A DNA stretch of 64,000 bases from Paralcaligenes ureilyticus (GCF_004346225.1 NZ_SMAJ01000011.1:1-64000); one strand, 5' to 3'. Positions 52,912 to 62,163 are shown, counted from the stretch's first letter. Notes: generated by a model not told the origin, from the letters alone. Numbers and translations are program-made.

Positions 52912-53601
52912 ATGGAATCCGCTGACAATTTTGCTGTGGCTTTTGACGCCTACGGCACTCTTTTCGATGTTCATTCGGTGACGGCTCTAGCTGAGACGCT
53001 CTTCCCCGGTAGCGGAGGCGAGTTTTCCCAAATATGGCGTGCGAAACAGCTTGAATACTGTTTTCTGCGCACCATGGGCGGGCGCTACGAGGACTTCTGG
53101 GAAGTTACCAGGTCGGCCTTGCAATACACGGCCGAAAAACTACAGTTGAACCTGGCGTCGAACAGTCGAGACCGCTTGATGGCGGCTTACCTGAGTCTGG
53201 CGCCTTTTCCGGAAAGCCTGGCGGTGTTGAACTCCATCAAGGACCTGGGCGGCAAACTGGCCATCCTGTCCAATGGCAATCAGACAATGCTTGATCATCT
53301 GGTGCGCAATGCGGGCATGGAAGGCCTGTTCACTTACGTGCTTAGCGTCGATCAAATCAAAAAATACAAGCCCGATCCGCAGGTCTACCAGATGGCTTGC
53401 GATGCCTTCAGCCTGCCCGCGCGGCAGATCAATTTTGTTTCATCCAATGGGTGGGATGTCAGCGGCGCCGCGTGGTTTGGCTTCAGCACGTTCTGGGTTA
53501 ATCGCCAATCCAGCCCGGTCGAGCGTCTGGGGGTGGTGCCGCGGGGGATGGGTAGTTCATTGACCGGCTTGCTGAATCACTTGCGTGGCGCGCCGTTGTA
53601 G
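52912..53601 (+). CDS. Haloacid dehalogenase, type II (2-haloacid dehalogenase-like)
   Basis: This 229-residue HAD enzyme has the nucleophile Asp in VAFDAYGTLFDV, the substrate Arg region WRAKQLEYCFLRTMGG, LSNGNQ, the Lys in KKYKPDPQVYQ and SSNGWDVSGA. These match the residues known in L-2-haloacid dehalogenases, which turn 2-haloalkanoates into 2-hydroxy acids. Its TAG stop lies in a decayed REP copy. It is convergent with a second type II HAD gene. Confidence 0.87.
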   Translation: MESADNFAVAFDAYGTLFDVHSVTALAETLFPGSGGEFSQIWRAKQLEYCFLRTMGGRYEDFWEVTRSALQYTAEKLQLNLASNSRDRLMAAYLSLAPFPESLAVLNSIKDLGGKLAILSNGNQTMLDHLVRNAGMEGLFTYVLSVDQIKKYKPDPQVYQMACDAFSLPARQINFVSSNGWDVSGAAWFGFSTFWVNRQSSPVERLGVVPRGMGSSLTGLLNHLRGAPL

Positions 53602-53655
53602 CGGCATTTTATGGGTGTGTTCGTGACGTATGTAGCGCCACCCCTTGTGGGTGGC
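53598..53655 (+). repeat. Two REP elements, one decayed and one with a third stem type
   Basis: The first (53598-53620) keeps GTAGCGGCA but has lost its hairpin; its TAG ends the dehalogenase gene. The second (53632-53655) is GTAGC with the stem GCCACCC/GGGTGGC, in which both arms changed together compared with the common form. Both sit between convergent genes. Confidence 0.7.
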
Positions 53656-53689
53656 AAAACCGTACTCGCGGAAGGAAATGCTCGTCTAC

Positions 53690-54406
53690 CTACAGGGCAG
53701 CCTTGCCGGCCAGCTCGTTGAAATCATGGGCGACGATGTCCCACGATTCCGAGGGCTCCAGGTCCGTGCTTTGCGCGGGCCCGTGTTCGGTCGGGCGCGT
53801 GACGAAAGCCGTGGCCAGTCCGCATTGCCTTGCGGCGTGCAGGTCGTTGTTGTGCGCGGCGGTCATGCAGACTTCACCGGGAGCCAGACCCAGGATTTCG
53901 GCCATGCGTGTGTAGGCCTGGGGGGCGGGCTTGTAGGCCTGGGTTACTTCGGCTCCCAGGATGGCGTCCCACGGCAGGCCGCCACGCCTGGCCAGGTCGA
54001 TCATGATGGCGATGTTGCCGTTCGAGGCGGGCGCGATGATGTATTTCGTTTTCAGGCGCGCCAGCCCGGCGGCGACGTCGGGCCAGGGGTCGAGCCGATG
54101 CCATGCCAGGTTCAGCGCTCCGAGTTCGGCTTCGGTGATGGTGGTGATGTCCACGTCGAACGACCGCAGTGCTTTCTCGAGGTTTTCGCGGTGCAGGACA
54201 TCGAGGCGCGTGTAAGGCCGTTCGCCGTTGCGGCAGGCTTGCATGGCGGGTTGGTACAGGCTGCGCCAGGTGTCGGCGAATTGGTGGGCATCAATATGTT
54301 CCAGCCCGTGTCCGTGGAAAAACCTGGCCGCTTCGCGGGCTACGCCGCGGCGCCAGTCGACGACCGTGCCGAATACATCGAAACAGAATGCCTTGATCTG
54401 ACTCAT
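53690..54406 (-). CDS. HAD-superfamily hydrolase, type II haloacid dehalogenase-like
   Basis: This 238-residue HAD protein has the nucleophile Asp in FCFDVFGTVVDW, the Ser/Thr loop APASNGNIAI, the Lys in AYKPAPQAY and an acidic loop AAHNNDLHAAR. The overall order fits type II haloacid dehalogenases. The phrase MTAAHNNDLHAA differs from the SSNGWD of the neighbour, so it may prefer another substrate. Confidence 0.85.
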   Translation of the reverse strand: MSQIKAFCFDVFGTVVDWRRGVAREAARFFHGHGLEHIDAHQFADTWRSLYQPAMQACRNGERPYTRLDVLHRENLEKALRSFDVDITTITEAELGALNLAWHRLDPWPDVAAGLARLKTKYIIAPASNGNIAIMIDLARRGGLPWDAILGAEVTQAYKPAPQAYTRMAEILGLAPGEVCMTAAHNNDLHAARQCGLATAFVTRPTEHGPAQSTDLEPSESWDIVAHDFNELAGKAAL

Positions 54407-54518
54407 GAGTGATTCCGCTTATTTTTCAGGCATTACTATACCGCCAGAGGGCGAGCACCTGGCAACGGTGTGATCCGCTGCGGCATGCTTTGCAGATACC
54501 ATCTCGATCCTTGACGAT

Positions 54519-54603
54519 TTGGCACCCACAAGGGGTGCCGCTACATGACTCACGGCCATGTTTTGTAGGGGTGACCCTTGTGGTCGCCCTTGTGGGTGCC
54601 ATT
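54519..54603. repeat. REP cluster between divergent genes
   Basis: A minus-strand CACC-type copy (54519-54544) faces a plus-strand composite (54565-54603). The latter reads GTAGGGG, then TGACC-CTTGT-GGTCGCC, then a truncated CTTGTGGGTGCCAT. The composite looks like a hybrid or slipped duplication of two REP stems. It lies in the leader of the M20D amidohydrolase gene. Confidence 0.7.
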
Positions 54604-54665
54604 TCGATGCATTACTCTGACGACAGGCCACTTGACCCATTTCAGGCGATAGAAAGGAAAATGTC

Positions 54666-55934
54666 ATGAATGCGCTGACCTCGGCTTTGGACATTGATGC
54701 TAAAGAAGTGCTTTCTGAATTGGAAGCCATTTATAAAGACTTGCACCGCAACCCCGAGCTTTCCATGCAGGAGGCCCGCACCGCGGGTATTGCGGCCGAC
54801 TATCTGGCGGCCCAGGGTTTCGAGGTATCGCGCCAGATTGGCCTGACCGGGGTCGTCGGCGTCTTGAAAAACGGCGAAGGCCCCACGGTCATGCTGCGTG
54901 CCGATATGGATGCGCTTCCCGTCACCGAAGCCACTGGCTTGCCGTATGCCAGTACCACTAAGGCCAGGGACGAAGACGGCATCGAGGTCGGTGTGGCCCA
55001 CGCCTGCGGCCATGATATGCACGTCACCTGGCTAATGGGTGCGGCGCGGCTTCTGTCCAGACACCGCGATGTGTGGAAGGGCACTGTGTTGGCGGTTTTC
55101 CAGCCTGGCGAGGAAGTCGGGCGCGGGGCACAAGGCATGATCGACGATGGGATGCTCGAACGCTTTCCCAAACCGGACATCATTCTGGGCCAGCATGTCA
55201 TGGTCGGTGAAGCGGGCACCGTAGGCTATCGCAGTGGCGTCATCCTGTCTGCGGGCGACAGCATGAAGGTCAGGCTTTTCGGTCGCGGCTCGCATGGCTC
55301 GCAACCACAAACGTCTATCGACCCGGTCATTATGGCGGCATCGACTACGATGCGGCTGCAAACGATCGTTTCACGCGAAATCGCGCCGATAGATAGCGCG
55401 GTATTGACAATTGGATCGCTGCAGGCCGGGACCAAGGAAAACATTATCCCGGACGAGGCCACGCTCAAGCTGAACATACGTACCTATGACGAAGACGTAC
55501 GCAGCACCATGCTTTCCGCCGTCAAGCGTATCTGCTGCGCGGAATGCGCCGCGTCGAACGCCCCACGGGAGCCTGAATTTACCGCTCTCAGTACTTACCC
55601 CTTGACCCGCAACGATGTCGAGGCGACCGAAAAGGTCGCGCAGGCATTTAATGCACAGTTCGGCGAGCGCGCACATGAAACCAAGCCCGCCGGCGCCAGT
55701 GAAGACTTCAGCACGTTCGGGCGCGCCTGGAAAGTGCCTTATGTTTTCTGGTTTGTGGGAGGCACTGACGCCCAAACCTACGTCAAGGCCAAGGAAGCAA
55801 AGAAACTCAACGAAATTCCGAGCAATCATTCGCCCAAATTCGCCCCGACGCTCGACCCTACATTGAAAACCGGGTTGCAAGCCATGCTGACGGCCGCATC
55901 CGTCTGGCTATGCGCGAAGGAGAAAAAGGCGTGA
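54666..55934 (+). CDS. M20D-family amidohydrolase (AbgA/hippurate hydrolase-like)
   Basis: This 422-residue metallohydrolase has the start IYKDLHRNPELSMQE, metal residues in VAHACGHDMHVT, the catalytic Glu in FQPGEEVGRGAQ and the dimerisation segment RGSHGSQPQTSIDP. The family cleaves N-acyl amino acids such as hippurate or p-aminobenzoyl-glutamate. It overlaps the following gene by 4 bases (GTGA), so the two are probably coupled. Confidence 0.9.
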   Translation: MNALTSALDIDAKEVLSELEAIYKDLHRNPELSMQEARTAGIAADYLAAQGFEVSRQIGLTGVVGVLKNGEGPTVMLRADMDALPVTEATGLPYASTTKARDEDGIEVGVAHACGHDMHVTWLMGAARLLSRHRDVWKGTVLAVFQPGEEVGRGAQGMIDDGMLERFPKPDIILGQHVMVGEAGTVGYRSGVILSAGDSMKVRLFGRGSHGSQPQTSIDPVIMAASTTMRLQTIVSREIAPIDSAVLTIGSLQAGTKENIIPDEATLKLNIRTYDEDVRSTMLSAVKRICCAECAASNAPREPEFTALSTYPLTRNDVEATEKVAQAFNAQFGERAHETKPAGASEDFSTFGRAWKVPYVFWFVGGTDAQTYVKAKEAKKLNEIPSNHSPKFAPTLDPTLKTGLQAMLTAASVWLCAKEKKA

Positions 55935-56554
55935 CTATACATGCCTTGTTCACATCGCTCGATCTGATAGGCACCTTCGCTTTCGCCATCAGCGGAGCCG
56001 TTGCCGCGCATCAGAAAAAGCTGGATTTATTCGGCATCATTACGCTGGCCTACACGACGGCCTGCGGCGGAGGCATTATCAGGGATGTGTGCATAGGCGC
56101 GCTACCACCCGCAGGTTTGTCGGATTGGCGTTATCTTGCACTGTCCATCGTTGCGGCGGGCCTAGTCATCGGTGCTGGTCAACTGGTGCAAAAACTCTCT
56201 CAGCCGGTACTTTTGTTCGATGCCGTGGGGCTGGGTTTTTTTGCCGTTTTCGGCGCCCATAAGGCGCTGGTTTACGGCCACAGCATGGAAGCGGCCATTA
56301 TTCTTGGCATGATATCGGCAGTGGGCGGCGGCGCATTGCGCGACCTGCTGCTCAATCGCACGCCCGTCATTTTGCAGAAAGAAATCTACGCCTCGGCGGC
56401 GCTTGTCGCCGCGGTGCTTCAGACTGGCGGCGAAACCCTCGGCTGGTCTTTGCGCTGGGTTCCCTGGGTGGCAATAGCCTTGTGTTTTGCGATTCGCTAC
56501 CTATCGCTATGCTTTCACTGGAACCTTCCCCGGTTTGCCAACGACAAAGAGTAG
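55931..56554 (+). CDS. TRIC-family (UPF0126/YicG-type) membrane protein
   Basis: This 207-residue inner-membrane protein has two repeats of three helices, each with a Gly-rich break: TTACGGGIIRDV and SAVGGGALRDL. It belongs to the trimeric intracellular cation channel family. The GTG at 55931 is chosen because AAGGAGA lies 9 bases upstream and it overlaps the M20D TGA; the ATG at 55910 lacks an RBS. The physiological ion is unknown. Confidence 0.87.
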   Translation: MTIHALFTSLDLIGTFAFAISGAVAAHQKKLDLFGIITLAYTTACGGGIIRDVCIGALPPAGLSDWRYLALSIVAAGLVIGAGQLVQKLSQPVLLFDAVGLGFFAVFGAHKALVYGHSMEAAIILGMISAVGGGALRDLLLNRTPVILQKEIYASAALVAAVLQTGGETLGWSLRWVPWVAIALCFAIRYLSLCFHWNLPRFANDKE

Positions 56555-56580
56555 GATCTGACACGAAGAAGGATGAAGCG

Positions 56581-56922
56581 CTACGCTTCGAGAAGACGTT
56601 GAGCCAATAGCGATTGCATATCCCGTCGGCCATCCGCAATGACATAAATAATGACTTTGGCTTCCACCACGCGGTAAATCACCCGGTATGGTTTGAAAAA
56701 CGTCTGTCGATACTCCCGAATGCCAAGCGTACTCAGTTCCGCGGGATAACCGTTACGTTCAGGAAATCGCGACAAGCTTTCTACTGCTTCCAACAATCGG
56801 TCGAGCACGTAATTGGCGTTGGCTACGCAATCGAACTCAGCGATGTAGTCATATATTGATTCAAGATCGTGCTCGGCCCCCTTCGTGAGCAGGATCTCGA
56901 AGGGGGCCTTGGCTGCTGGCAT
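56581..56922 (-). CDS. ParE/RelE-family toxin
   Basis: This 113-residue protein has the ParE/RelE fold: FEILLTKGAEHDLESIYDYIA, LSRFPERNGYPAEL, REYRQTFFKPYRVIYRV and VIYVIADGRRDMQ. It may poison gyrase or cut mRNA on the ribosome. Its ATG overlaps the antitoxin stop by one base (TGATG), a coupled toxin-antitoxin layout. Confidence 0.88.
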   Translation of the reverse strand: MPAAKAPFEILLTKGAEHDLESIYDYIAEFDCVANANYVLDRLLEAVESLSRFPERNGYPAELSTLGIREYRQTFFKPYRVIYRVVEAKVIIYVIADGRRDMQSLLAQRLLEA

Positions 56923-57197
56923 CAGGCCGGCGCTCGCTTGGCACGCAGACGCGCAACGACATCCCCTACGGGCTTGACCTTGCCAGCCGTAACTTCCTGA
57001 CTGCCCAAAGCCAGGATTTTCAGCAGTGCCAATGTCTCCTGAGTTTTCTCGAATGAAGCCACATCTTGCAACACGGCCTTGGCCTCGCCATTCTGAGTAA
57101 TGACCAATGGTTCGCGTAGCTCGCCTAGCTGAGTCAGTACCTTGGCTGCATTAGCCTTGAGATAGCTGATGGGTCTGACTTGGGATGAGTAGCGCAT
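56922..57197 (-). CDS. Phd/YefM-family antitoxin
   Basis: This 91-residue protein has the Phd/YefM start MRYSSQVRPISYLKANAAKV, then PLVITQNGEAKAVLQDVASF. The C-terminal part binds the toxin. AAGGAT lies 9 bases before ATG 57197; the longer frame to 57266 is not needed. No clear operator dyad is seen upstream. Confidence 0.87.
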   Translation of the reverse strand: MRYSSQVRPISYLKANAAKVLTQLGELREPLVITQNGEAKAVLQDVASFEKTQETLALLKILALGSQEVTAGKVKPVGDVVARLRAKRAPA

Positions 57198-57380
57198 GGT
57201 AGGTATCCTTAATGCCGGGCTGAGGCTAAATGTAGTCTTTTTATGGTCTTCTTTCAAGCAGCTCAATCACTAATAACACTCAACATCAGTGATGGTCGGA
57301 TTTCCTCTAATGCCCGACAGCCTCCTAGGGGTTTCCCTTGGGCCTATCAAAAAACATTGACAACCCAAAACAGAACACTG

Positions 57381-57410
57381 GATAATTATCAGTCATCAGA
57401 TAACTGATAA
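57381..57410. promoter_or_regulatory. Candidate operator upstream of uronate dehydrogenase
   Basis: TTATCAGT-N9-ACTGATAA (57386-57410) is a perfect inverted repeat, and GATAATTATC overlaps its left end. GATAACTGATAA within it matches GATAACCGATAA upstream of kdgD at 11 of 12 positions. It lies 91 bases before udh. The rest of the 57198-57500 gap holds no gene. Confidence 0.6.
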
Positions 57411-57500
57411 CACAAACGTCGCATTGAAAAGTGCAGCTAGCCTTAGCAACCAGGCCTCCATACTGTGTTTTCAGCGAAATTCCGACTGGAAGTATCCATA

Positions 57501-58313
57501 ATGACCATCAAAGTCCACGAGAAACTATTGCTGACCGGCGCTGCCGGCGGCTTGGGCCGGGCCTTGCGCGAACGCCTCAAGGCTAACTGCTCCGTGCTGC
57601 GTCTGTCGGATGTGCAGCCTTTCGGCGAAGCTGCCGCCGCCGAAGAAGTCGTGCTGGCGGACTTGGCCGACGCCGCGGCAGTGGACGGCATGGTCAAGGG
57701 CGTGGACGCTATCGTCCACCTGGGCGGCATCTCGGTGGAAGGCCCTTTTGGCCCTATCCTGCAAGCGAACATCATCGGTATGTACAACTTGTACGAGGCG
57801 GCCCGCAAGCATGGCGTCAAGCGCCTGGTGTTCGCCAGCTCCAACCACGTGACGGGCTTTTACCGTCAAGACCAGACCCTTACCGCCGACCATCCGCCCC
57901 GGCCCGACAGCTTCTATGGCCTGAGCAAGGCTTTCGGCGAAGATCTGTCGCGTTTCTATTTCGATCGCTACGGAATCGAAACCGCCTGTGTGCGCATCGG
58001 CTCGTCGTTTCCCGAGCCCAAAGACCGCCGCATGCTGGCCACCTGGCTCAGTTTCAACGATCTGCACCGCCTGATCACGGCGTGCCTGACCACGCCGGTG
58101 CTGGGCCACTCGATTATTTTCGGCATGTCCGACAACGCGGTCACTTGGTGGGACAACTCGCGCGCGCACCATGTGGGTTATGCCCCGCAGGACAGCTCAG
58201 ACGTATTTCGCGAAGCCGTTTATGCGCGCACCCCCCAGCCCGACCTGACCGATCCGGCAGTGCAGTTCCAGGGCGGTGCGTTTGTCAAGGCCGGGCCATT
58301 CGACAGTCGCTAA
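57501..58313 (+). CDS. udh: Uronate dehydrogenase
   Basis: This 270-residue short-chain NAD-dependent enzyme has the coenzyme loop LLTGAAGGLGRAL, HLGGISVEGPF and the catalytic Tyr/Lys in SFYGLSKAFGE (about residues 136-142). The ending DPAVQFQGGAF is typical of Udh. It oxidises D-galacturonate or D-glucuronate to the aldarolactone, the first step of the oxidative hexuronate route that ends at KdgD. It heads the cluster, with an operator-like dyad upstream. Confidence 0.92.
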   Translation: MTIKVHEKLLLTGAAGGLGRALRERLKANCSVLRLSDVQPFGEAAAAEEVVLADLADAAAVDGMVKGVDAIVHLGGISVEGPFGPILQANIIGMYNLYEAARKHGVKRLVFASSNHVTGFYRQDQTLTADHPPRPDSFYGLSKAFGEDLSRFYFDRYGIETACVRIGSSFPEPKDRRMLATWLSFNDLHRLITACLTTPVLGHSIIFGMSDNAVTWWDNSRAHHVGYAPQDSSDVFREAVYARTPQPDLTDPAVQFQGGAFVKAGPFDSR

Positions 58314-58336
58314 ATACGATATACGATAACCTATAA
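58314..58336 (+). promoter_or_regulatory. Candidate operator between udh and the ABC permease genes
   Basis: ATACGAT occurs twice in tandem (58314-58327), and ATACGATAACCTATAA (58321-58336) matches ATACGATAACCGATAA before kdgD at 15 of 16 positions. It suggests an internal promoter under the FadR-type regulator of this locus. Confidence 0.6.
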
Positions 58337-58369
58337 CAAAACGTCGAAACAAACGACCCGGAGACCCAA

Positions 58370-59104
58370 TTGCAGTATCACTTCAATTTTGCCGGCCTGC
58401 TTCCGTACTGGGAAAAGTTCCTGGAAGGTACAACGCTGACGCTGGAACTGACGCTGGCGTCGACCGTGTTCGGACTGATCATAGGCGTGTTGTGCGCCAT
58501 TGGCCGGCGCAGCCAGGTACGCAGCCTCTCTACCCTTTGTGCGATCTATGTCGAAACCATACGGAACACGCCGTTCCTGGTGCAGATTTTCATTTTCTAT
58601 TTCGGCCTGTCCAGCTTAGGGATTCAGATTCCCGCCGCTATCTCGACCGTCATCACCATGGTCATCAACGTTGGGGCGTATTCGTCGGAGATCATACGGG
58701 CCGGCATGGACGCCATTCCGGCCGGCCAGGTCGAAGCCGCCGAATGCCTGGGCCTGTCCAAGCCGCGCATTTACTGGCACGTGATCATGCAGCCCGCGTT
58801 CGAAAAAGTGTACCCGTCCATCACCAGCCAGTTCATCCTGATGATGCTGATGTCGTCGGTGGCCTCGCAAATCTCGACCGAAGAACTCACGGCGGTCGCC
58901 AACAACGTTCAGTCGGTCACTTTTCTGTCGCTCGAGTCGTATATTGTCGTTGCCGTTCTTTACCTGATCCTGGCCGGGGTGCTCCGATTCCTGTTCTGGC
59001 TGGGCGGCCTGTGGCTGTTCCGGCGTAAGCGCGTCATCGCCGCGGCCGAACGCCGCATCGCCGTGAAACCTTTGGCCAACAGCATCCAGAGGCGGCCAAC
59101 ATGA
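58370..59104 (+). CDS. Polar amino acid-type ABC transporter permease
   Basis: This 244-residue permease has about five helices and the HisM/GlnP-type loop AAECLGLSKPRIYWHVIMQPA. It starts with TTG at 58370, supported by GGAGA 6 bases upstream. It lies 57 bases after udh and overlaps the next permease by 4 bases. In this cluster it probably imports a sugar acid rather than an amino acid. Confidence 0.88.
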   Translation: MQYHFNFAGLLPYWEKFLEGTTLTLELTLASTVFGLIIGVLCAIGRRSQVRSLSTLCAIYVETIRNTPFLVQIFIFYFGLSSLGIQIPAAISTVITMVINVGAYSSEIIRAGMDAIPAGQVEAAECLGLSKPRIYWHVIMQPAFEKVYPSITSQFILMMLMSSVASQISTEELTAVANNVQSVTFLSLESYIVVAVLYLILAGVLRFLFWLGGLWLFRRKRVIAAAERRIAVKPLANSIQRRPT

Positions 59105-59751
59105 ACTCTTTCACTCTGATCCAGATGGAGTATCTGCTTAAAGGCATGGGCTGGACCATCGTGCTTTCGCTGATTTCATTCATTCTGGGTTCGATGGGCG
59201 GCTTTGGCGTGATGCTGGCGCGGGTCTCGCGATTCGCTTCGGTACGTTTTATGACCTCGGTGTTCATCCAGATCATCCAGGGCATACCGCTGCTGGTGCT
59301 CCTGTTCATTGTGTATTTCGGCGTGGGCATTTTCGGGCTGAACGTCCTGCCGCTGACGGCCGCCAGCATAGCGCTGATGATTTATGTCAGCGCCTTCCTG
59401 GGTGAAATCTGGCGCGGCAGCGTGGAGTCCATTCAGAAAACCCAATGGGAAGCCTCGGAATGCCTGGGCCTGTCACGCTGGCAATCGCTGCTGCTGGTCA
59501 TTATTCCGCAGGCCGTCAAGCTGTCGCTGCCGTCCACAGTGGGGTTTCTGGTGCAAGTCATCAAATCGACTTCGCTGGCATCCATCGTGGGGTTCGTGGA
59601 ACTCACGCGCGCCGGCCAGATCATCAACAACTCGCTGTTCCAGCCGTTTCTGGTCTTTGCCCTGGTCGGGCTGCTGTATTTTTGCCTGTGCTATCCGCTA
59701 TCGCTATGGAGCCGGATCATGGAAAGGAAATTGAATGTCGGCAATCGTTAA
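59101..59751 (+). CDS. Polar amino acid-type ABC transporter permease
   Basis: This 216-residue permease is similar in plan to its neighbour, with EASECLGLSRWQSLLLVIIP as the ATPase-contact loop. Its ATG overlaps the previous stop (ATGA), and its end overlaps the ATPase gene by 17 bases. The two permeases form the import channel. Confidence 0.9.
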   Translation: MNSFTLIQMEYLLKGMGWTIVLSLISFILGSMGGFGVMLARVSRFASVRFMTSVFIQIIQGIPLLVLLFIVYFGVGIFGLNVLPLTAASIALMIYVSAFLGEIWRGSVESIQKTQWEASECLGLSRWQSLLLVIIPQAVKLSLPSTVGFLVQVIKSTSLASIVGFVELTRAGQIINNSLFQPFLVFALVGLLYFCLCYPLSLWSRIMERKLNVGNR

Positions 59752-60463
59752 AGTACAAGACGTCTACAAGAAGTTCGGCGACAACGAAGTTCTGAAAGGG
59801 GTGTCGTTCGATGTGCGCAAAGGCGAAGTCGTTGCCATCATCGGCCAGAGCGGTTCGGGCAAAAGCACCGCGCTGCGCTGCCTGGACCACCTTGAAACCA
59901 TCAATAGCGGATCAATCGAGGTGTGCGGGCACACGTTGGGCACAGGCAAGGTCGACCTGCATAAATTGCGCCAGGATGTAGGTATCGTCTTCCAAAGCTA
60001 TAACCTGTTCCCGCATCTGACCGTGCGCCAGAACATCATGCTGGCGCTCAAGCATGTGCGTAAACTGCCCAAAAGCGACTGTCTGGTCAAGGCCGATTAC
60101 GTGCTGAAAAAAGTAGGGCTAAGCGTAAAGGCCGATTGCTATCCCGAACAACTGTCGGGCGGCCAGCAGCAACGCGTGGCCATCGCCCGCTCGTTGGCCA
60201 TGGAGCCGCAAGTCATGCTGTTCGACGAGGTCACCTCGGCGCTGGATCCGCAGCTTACCGGCGAAGTGCTGAAGGTCATCGAAGACCTGGCCGCCGGCGG
60301 CATGACCATGATCTTGGTCACGCACGAAATGGCGTTTGCTCGGCGCCTGGCGGACAAAATTATTTTCATGTACGAGGGCCTGGTCTGGGAATCAGGCGGG
60401 CCCGAAATCCTGACAGCCCCCACAACGAGGGAACTGCAGGACTTTGTAGGAACCGGGCTGTAA
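59735..60463 (+). CDS. Polar amino acid-type ABC transporter ATPase
   Basis: This 242-residue ATPase has Walker A GQSGSGKSTALRC, signature LSGGQQQRVAIARSL, Walker B VMLFDEVTSALDP and the His switch in LVTHEMAFARRLAD. It is GlnQ/HisP-like. It overlaps the upstream permease and is followed after 50 bases by the binding-protein gene. Confidence 0.93.
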   Translation: MSAIVKVQDVYKKFGDNEVLKGVSFDVRKGEVVAIIGQSGSGKSTALRCLDHLETINSGSIEVCGHTLGTGKVDLHKLRQDVGIVFQSYNLFPHLTVRQNIMLALKHVRKLPKSDCLVKADYVLKKVGLSVKADCYPEQLSGGQQQRVAIARSLAMEPQVMLFDEVTSALDPQLTGEVLKVIEDLAAGGMTMILVTHEMAFARRLADKIIFMYEGLVWESGGPEILTAPTTRELQDFVGTGL

Positions 60464-60513
60464 ATGCGGCACGCAGCTTCTTGAATCTTTCATCAACAAA
60501 CGCGAGGCGACAA

Positions 60514-61311
60514 ATGAAGTTTACACATACATTCAAGCAACTTGGCCTAGGCGTGGCGCTGGCGGCCCTATGCACCGCTAGCTATGCCAATGGCCTGGAC
60601 AAAATCAAAAGCGAAGGCACCCTACGCGTGGCCATCGCCATGGGCGTGCCCATGTTCAGCTATGCCAACGCCCAGATGCAACCCGAAGGCTCGGACGTCG
60701 CTACGGCCCAGTTGCTGGCCAAAGACCTGGGCGTAAAACTGCAAATGGTGGAAATCACCAATGCCGCGCGTGTGCCCACCATTCAGACGAACAAGGCGGA
60801 CATCGAGGTGGCCAGCCTGTCGATCACCCCGGAGCGCGCCAAGGTCATCGATTTTTCCATCCCCTACGCATCACTGCAAACCATCGTGGCCGCACCCAAG
60901 GCTCTGAAAATCAAGGACTACGCAGACCTGAAGGGGGTTCGCATCGGCGTGACGCGCGCCACCGTCAACGACGCGGACATTACCAAGAACGCCAGCTTTG
61001 CCAACATCCGCCGCTACGAAGACGACGCCACGCTAGTGACTTCAGCCGTCAGCGGCCAGGTGCAAGCCATATCGTCGCAATGGCCCAATGTCGTCGAAAT
61101 CAACAAGAAGCTGACGAAAACGCCCTACGAAACAAAATTCGTGGAACACGAATTCATGCTGGGTATTGCGATGCAAAAAGATACGCCCAAGCTCAAGGCC
61201 TGGATCAATGAATGGATCCAGACCAATCTGAAAAACGGCAAGCTCAACGCCATTTACAAGAAATACCATGGCAACGACCTGTCGCCCAAAGTGTTGAACC
61301 CGGCATCCTGA
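60514..61311 (+). CDS. Family 3 ABC transporter substrate-binding protein
   Basis: This 265-residue periplasmic protein has a signal peptide (cut near TASYANG) and the SBP-bac-3 fold: IKSEGTLRVAIAMGVPMF, VASLSITPERAKVIDFSIPY and GVRIGVTRATVND. The usual amino-acid-binding pattern RFGD is not seen, so a sugar-acid ligand is plausible. Part of the locus with the two permeases and the ATPase. Confidence 0.9.
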   Translation: MKFTHTFKQLGLGVALAALCTASYANGLDKIKSEGTLRVAIAMGVPMFSYANAQMQPEGSDVATAQLLAKDLGVKLQMVEITNAARVPTIQTNKADIEVASLSITPERAKVIDFSIPYASLQTIVAAPKALKIKDYADLKGVRIGVTRATVNDADITKNASFANIRRYEDDATLVTSAVSGQVQAISSQWPNVVEINKKLTKTPYETKFVEHEFMLGIAMQKDTPKLKAWINEWIQTNLKNGKLNAIYKKYHGNDLSPKVLNPAS

Positions 61312-61378
61312 ACGGCCCAACGCAAAGGATCAATGCAATAATGCCGTGTCTCCCGGCCTCGTCCTATTCAAAGGCATC

Positions 61379-62125
61379 ATGCTCATGAACACGATTCAAA
61401 AATCGTCCACCCGCAGCGCTCCGCGGCGCAGGCCCAAAAGCCTGGCCCAGGAAGTCGTGGATGACTTGATGGGCCAGATCGAGGGCGGCTTATTGCAGCA
61501 GGGCGACAAACTTCCCACCGAATCCGAACTGATGCAATTGCAAGGCGTCAGCCGCACGGTGGTGCGCGAAGCGATATCACGCCTACAGGCGGCAGGCGTG
61601 GTCGAAACCCGACACGGCATCGGCTCATTCGTGCTGGGGATTCGCAACGAACAGAGCTTTCACATCGACCCCAAAGATCTGGTCACCATACAAGATATTC
61701 TCAACGTGCTGCAGTTGCGGCAAAGCCTGGAATCGGCCGCGGCCGGGATTGCAGCGATCAACAGGACGCAGCACGACCTGGATAGCCTGCAAACCATTTT
61801 GCAGGAATTCAAGCAACTGCTCGACCAAGGCAAGGAAACCGTGGACGCCGACTTCCGCTTTCACTTGGCCATTTCCCAGGCCACCGGCAATCGCTACTTC
61901 ACGGAATTTATGTCGTACCTGGGCCAGACCGTCATTCCGCGCACCCGTATCAACACCGCGCTGCTGGGCAAGGAAACACAGCGGCGCTACCTGGAACGGG
62001 TCCATTACGAGCACGAGGAAATCTACAAAGCCATACGGCTGCAAAACTCCCTGGTCGCCAGCAGCGCTATGCAGATGCATCTGAACAACAGCGCCGAGCG
62101 CTTGCGCTCTACATTGAACAACTGA
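61379..62125 (+). CDS. FadR-subfamily GntR regulator of the uronate locus
   Basis: This 248-residue protein has a winged helix (KLPTESELMQLQGVSRTVVREAISRLQ) and an FCD domain with likely metal His residues. It resembles the FadR-type GguR/ExuR-like regulators of hexuronate and aldarate use. The operator-like ATACGATAACC motifs at 57399, 58321 and 62165 flank its neighbours. ATG 61379 or 61385 may be used; a GTG at 61346 is less likely. Confidence 0.87.
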   Translation: MLMNTIQKSSTRSAPRRRPKSLAQEVVDDLMGQIEGGLLQQGDKLPTESELMQLQGVSRTVVREAISRLQAAGVVETRHGIGSFVLGIRNEQSFHIDPKDLVTIQDILNVLQLRQSLESAAAGIAAINRTQHDLDSLQTILQEFKQLLDQGKETVDADFRFHLAISQATGNRYFTEFMSYLGQTVIPRTRINTALLGKETQRRYLERVHYEHEEIYKAIRLQNSLVASSAMQMHLNNSAERLRSTLNN

Positions 62126-62163
62126 ATCCGCACGTCACCTAAGCAGGAAGCGTCGATTCAAGT

